Assembly: GCF_001514305.1 (NCBI RefSeq)
Contig: NZ_KQ949119.1
Coordinates: 1 to 64,000 of the forward strand
Source: Streptomyces dysideae
GTDB taxonomy: Bacteria > Actinomycetota > Actinomycetes > Streptomycetales > Streptomycetaceae
Direction: 5' to 3'
DNA length: 64,000 bases
Part shown: piece by piece, positions 61,105 to 64,000 of the stretch
How the letters are laid out: every line of letters starts with the position of its first letter
How positions within the stretch are numbered: the first letter of the stretch is position 1
Translations under genes and position numbers: made by a program
Notes under the pieces: generated by a model
The model's input: only the letters and a program-made list of their open reading frames with translations
Databases searched by the model: none
Told to the model about the DNA's origin: nothing

Positions 61105-61522
61105 CTATTCGGGCGCGTATCTGTGGCTTGGAGTTGTGAGGAGGCGTGCGGGTCACGGGCGCTTCGGCGGCTGGTGCAGCCCGAAAGCCCGAGCCCTGAT
61201 CGTCGCGGCACAGCTTGAAGCGGCCGAACCGGGCAACAGACTCCTCGTCATCCTCTCCCTCGTTACCGATGTCCGTGACGGTTCCGCCCAACTCACGCAC
61301 CTTGGTGACCGCCGTGCCCAGGACCTCGACCCCGAAGAACAGGTAAGGGGACGCGCCCTTGTCGCCGTCGTGCAAGCCGCCCGGTACGCCGCCGGTGGAG
61401 AGGGCGAAGCCCCGCCCGGTGGGGCCGGGCTCGAAGGTCCAGTCGAAGAGGGCGCCGTAGAAGGCGCGCCCGCGCTCGGCATCGGCCACGCCGAGCGCGA
61501 AGAAGGTCCGCTCGTTCGCCAT
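60938..61522 (-). CDS. VOC-family protein with frameshifted C terminus
   Basis: The first ~115 residues form a vicinal oxygen chelate/glyoxalase-like domain: MANERTFFALGVADAERGRA, FYGALFDWTFEPG and SPYLFFGVEVLGTAVTKV. At about 61180 a run of T appears one base too long; restoring the frame gives the usual ending GLHQPPKRP and a stop at 61153. As it stands the frame runs on into unrelated sequence. The activity is unknown. Confidence 0.6.
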   Translation of the reverse strand: MANERTFFALGVADAERGRAFYGALFDWTFEPGPTGRGFALSTGGVPGGLHDGDKGASPYLFFGVEVLGTAVTKVRELGGTVTDIGNEGEDDEESVARFGRFKLCRDDQGSGFRAAPAAEAPVTRTPPHNSKPQIRARIGAGPGHPKAGRGRLRGAGRRARPRAYARRRQFLRSVDCSRSGSTPTRAVPGRHGP

Positions 61523-61830
61523 CGCGTACCTCCTGCGCTGATATCGCTGGCTCCATCGTGCCTCCCACCGAGCGGCACCGCAGCTCAGCCACACAAGCGA
61601 AAGACCGCGGGCCGGTCAGGTCGACCAGCACTCCGGCGGAACACAACCGCGCCAGGGCCGGGCAGGCAGCGGCTAGGGTGAGGTGCTACCGGAGAGGCAT
61701 CCGTGGAGGAACCCACTCGCGGATGGCTTGTAGAGGTCCCACAGTGACCTCCGCTCGCCTCTCCGACAGGTCGACAGCATCGCCGGCAGCCCAGCAGCAG
61801 TCTCACTGGCGGGCCGGCGAGAGCCCTACC
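61523..61830. other. Gene-poor stretch before the right att repeat
   Basis: No supported gene. It carries the VOC promoter and runs into the repeat at 61831. Confidence 0.35.
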
Positions 61831-62118
61831 GGTGGACAGCCGGTGGACAGACGCCTTTGGACGGTGCATCACGGGGTGGCACGGGTCAACCTGCTGCACA
61901 TGCTCTGATCAGGAAAAACGTCACCACGCAGCATGGCGCGGCATTACGCAACACGATCGCTCATGGTCTCGTAATGCGTAGGTCTCGGGTTCGAATCCCG
62001 AAGGCGGCTCCATGGTGAACCCCAGGTTAGGCCTCTGACCTGGGGTTTCTTGTATTCGTTGACCTTGGAATCCTGGCCAATCGGACACTCGTAGTCTGCG
62101 CATCGTAATGCGTAGGTC
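61831..62118 (+). repeat. Attachment-site repeat, right copy
   Basis: Ungapped counterpart of 28701-28988. The block 61965-62027 is identical to 28835-28897. It includes the tRNA-Thr fragment, its terminator and, at 62104-62118, a second copy of the 15-base anticodon-arm core CGTAATGCGTAGGTC. It marks the right boundary of the 33-kb island. Confidence 0.85.
61968..62012 (+). pseudogene. tRNA-Thr(CGU) 3' fragment, right copy
   Basis: Same content as the left fragment: anticodon-arm 3' side, T arm and acceptor 3' strand with CCA, no 5' half. Both copies lacking the 5' half means both are distal ends, so the intact tRNA gene should lie outside the window on the left. Confidence 0.88.
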
Positions 62119-62348
62119 GGAGGTGTGGTTTCCGTGACCGTATAGACGGCCTGGGTCTCTGAGCTGGACTTTTGCTCATTTGGGAGGGTTGGGCCAGGCG
62201 TGCGCAATGGGCTTCGGTGGACAACCGGTGGACAGGTGTGCGTGACACTCCATCAGGGCCTTGTCGCTGCCCCAGGGGCGACGGGTGAAATGCGACCATC
62301 TTCGATGGGACGATCGGTAGCGGCGGGACTGTCCAGTCCTGACAGGTC

Positions 62349-62900
62349 TCACGTCCGGCCCGGGTCCACGAACAGCTTGGTGCGGACCGGGAGGGTCGAG
62401 CCGCCGACGACGGTCGTGGGGTCGGTGAGGCCCCAGTTGGCGTCGTTGCTGCCGGCGGTCGTTTCGATCAGCGGCTGGAAGACCCTCAGGCTGGGGTCTG
62501 GGAGTCGGCCAGACCCTGGACGGTCTCCGCATCGATGATCGCGGCGTTGATCTGGCACGCGTCGGCCATGGGGGTCGTGACGCTGACCTTGTAGTCGGTG
62601 GTGTCGGCTTGGGGGCGTCCGGTCGCGGTGCCCTCCGGGGAGGTGCTGAGGTCCAACTCTTCGGATCCGGCAGTCGGGTCCAGCTTGGATACCAGGACGT
62701 TCCCGTGTGCGTCGACTATCGGAGTGTCAGGCCTCCGTTCTGAACCGCTGCCGGCTGGACGATCAGTCGGATGTGGGCGGACAGCGTCGGCGGTCGGCCT
62801 ACGCGGATGTTGATGTCACCGGGTGCCCCGTACAGGCTGACGTCGGTATTGGAGTCCGGGCCGGTCACGCGGGGGCCAGCCCGGCGCCGCGGTTTCTGGA
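62349..62900 (-). pseudogene. Broken gene of unknown function
   Basis: Three consecutive minus-strand frames join into one plausible protein: DVSLYGAPGDINIRVGRPPT ... then PDTPIVDAHGNVLVSKLDPT ... TPMADACQINAAIIDAETVQ ... then FQPLIETTAGSNDANWGLTD ending FVDPGRT. At least two single-base frameshifts separate them (near 62738 and 62497). I do not recognise the family; the beta-rich, Asp/Thr-rich sequence looks like a secreted or structural protein. Confidence 0.5.
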
Positions 62901-62922
62901 CGGTGAGAGGTCGTCCCGCGCC

Positions 62923-63705
62923 TCAGGACTCCAGGGCCGCAACTGCCCTCTCCCGCGACCATCCGAAGGCGCGGCACAGAGCAGCAGGCTTCGCCTCGAC
63001 CATCGTGTCCACGAAAAGGGCCGCCGCCCGCGCGTCGCGCTCGGCGCGGCTGCCCTGCGACGGCACGGAAAATACCCGCGCGGTCAGCTCGATGACGCAG
63101 CTGGCCCAGCCGGGGCCCTCCTCGACACCGTAGTTGGTGATCAGAAGGCGACGGCCCAGCTCGGTCAGTATCTGGTCGAACCTCTTGCCTGTCACTCCGA
63201 CGGCATCGCGCAGCGCGCGGGTCGCCATCGGCCCTTCGTCCAGCAGGAGGCCTGCCAGTCGGCCAGCCTCCTCGGAGAGGCCGACCACCGACAGAACGTC
63301 GTCCTCCTTGCCCTCGAACTCGTAGAGGTCCGCGAGTAATTGGCCGGAGAGTAGGGTCTGCTTGCCGGACAGGTAGCGGCCCAGCCAGGCGCGGCCCTGG
63401 ACGGGGAGGGTGTCCTTCCAGGTCCACATCGCTTCCAGGTCCTGTCCCCATCCTGAGGGAAGGCGGGGGAGGGATTCGTCGCGCGAGGCCTCGCGAAGCG
63501 ACGGGTAGCGAGCGGCAGCTCCGCCGAAGAGCAGCGAGATGCCGACATCCTCGATGTACTCCCGCGCCTCCGCCAGGGAGCGCAGCGGGGGGCCGTCCTG
63601 CCACCAACGTTCCCGGCGCGCCTCGACGACGGTGCCGCCTGCCACTCGTGATCCCCCCCCATGCGGTCCATACCGGACTTCCGGCCGCCCGTCTGCGTCC
63701 ACCAT
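62923..63705 (-). CDS. AlkZ-related winged-helix protein
   Basis: A 260-aa protein with repeated winged-helix patterns (MATRALRDAVGVTGKRFDQI, ELGRRLLITNYGVEEGPGWA). It resembles the AlkZ/YcaQ-related group of DNA glycosylase-like proteins in actinobacteria, although I do not see a clear catalytic QxQ motif. Likely cytoplasmic. Lies outside the island, to its right. Confidence 0.6.
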   Translation of the reverse strand: MVDADGRPEVRYGPHGGGSRVAGGTVVEARRERWWQDGPPLRSLAEAREYIEDVGISLLFGGAAARYPSLREASRDESLPRLPSGWGQDLEAMWTWKDTLPVQGRAWLGRYLSGKQTLLSGQLLADLYEFEGKEDDVLSVVGLSEEAGRLAGLLLDEGPMATRALRDAVGVTGKRFDQILTELGRRLLITNYGVEEGPGWASCVIELTARVFSVPSQGSRAERDARAAALFVDTMVEAKPAALCRAFGWSRERAVAALES

Positions 63706-63843
63706 GTGGACATTTTCAATTTCAACCTACGCGCCACGCCGAGGCAAAACAAGCCTTGCTTCTCGGCTCCGAGTTGATGAATGATCGGGCCCGCCGCGGT
63801 CCACAAGACCCGACAACTGGGGGAATTCATAGGGAAGTTACTG

Positions 63844-64000
63844 ATGGTTGGGTGCGGCTGGATGGGCCGTCCCTATCTGGGTCGGGCCCACGCGCGTGGC
63901 TTGGATGTGTCGGTCCTGGACACCTCCGCCGCACTGGGGTGGGAGGAGACCAAGGCCGCTCTGGGCCTGGGCGACCAGGGGTACCCGGTGACGGCGACGG
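63844..64000 (+). CDS. ATP-grasp protein, 5' part only
   Basis: The first 52 codons of a gene that continues past the window: MVGCGWMGRPYLGRAHARGL, then DVSVLDTSAAL. This start, a Rossmann-like pre-ATP-grasp fold with a GxGxMGRPYL motif, is common in actinobacterial ATP-grasp ligases. GGGAAG lies upstream. Substrate unknown. Confidence 0.6.
   Translation, partial: MVGCGWMGRPYLGRAHARGLDVSVLDTSAALGWEETKAALGLGDQGYPVTAT

Overview
This window looks like accessory DNA from a Streptomyces chromosome. It is very GC-rich, its operons overlap by ATGA or GTGA, it carries SARP-type regulators, a type II polyketide synthase, and rare TTA (Leu) codons that fall in regulators and tailoring genes. It holds two biosynthetic blocks that meet at a recombination scar.

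Block 1 (about 0.56-28.1 kb) is a glycosylated aromatic polyketide cluster. The centre is a rightward operon (14.16-22.11 kb): TcmI-type cyclase, cupin cyclase, KS-alpha, chain-length factor, aromatase/cyclase, ketoreductase, cofactor-free ABM oxygenase, then rmlA-rmlB-rmlD. rmlC sits alone at the far left. The ACP and a second ABM oxygenase are on the opposite strand at 22.2-22.8 kb. Tailoring genes are two related P450s, a flavin hydroxylase, an O-methyltransferase, a DUF1772 protein, an aldo-keto reductase, a glycosyltransferase and two sugar O-methyltransferases of MycE and TylF type. The expected product is an oxidised, probably pentangular or tetracenomycin-like aromatic carrying O-methylated L-rhamnose. 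Two SARPs, a MarR repressor, a 14-TM exporter, a second methyltransferase and an M20 peptidase complete the block. Three divergent promoters share an 11-bp-spaced TCGA direct repeat that fits a SARP operator.

Junction (28.7-29.8 kb): a 3' fragment of a tRNA-Thr(CGU) gene with its terminator, followed by fragments of a RecD2-like helicase and of transposases. The same tRNA fragment recurs at 61.97 kb, 33,130 bp away, with 63 identical bases inside a longer ungapped repeat. Everything between is best read as a genomic island; an intact tRNA-Thr is predicted left of this window.

Block 2 (29.8-61.5 kb) has two parts. The left (29.8-37.5 kb) is a decayed aromatic-catabolism module: meta-cleavage hydrolase, dihydrodiol-type dehydrogenase, CoA ligase, solute symporter and a decapitated 4-hydroxy-2-oxovalerate aldolase fused to a DUF3631 remnant. 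The right (37.7-60.4 kb) is the most unusual part. It carries a complete p-aminobenzoate (PABA) route (class II DAHP synthase, fused PabAB, PabC-like lyase), three possible acid-processing enzymes (a 599-aa adenylating ligase and an EhpF/EhpG-like carboxylate-reducing pair), an azoreductase/quinone-reductase flavoprotein, a FrnE-like protein, and a nitrate system (NarK importer, molybdopterin nitrate reductase, two FAD reductases). The nitrate reductase gene overlaps the pabAB stop codon, and no siroheme nitrite reductase is present. I infer that nitrite is made on purpose beside an arylamine, for N-nitrosation, diazotisation or similar chemistry. A MocR regulator (with a TTA codon) and a GMC oxidoreductase lie at its right side.

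The right edge (62.3-64 kb) has a broken unknown gene, an AlkZ-related protein and the start of an ATP-grasp enzyme. All functions are read from sequence motifs and family knowledge; no database search was run.
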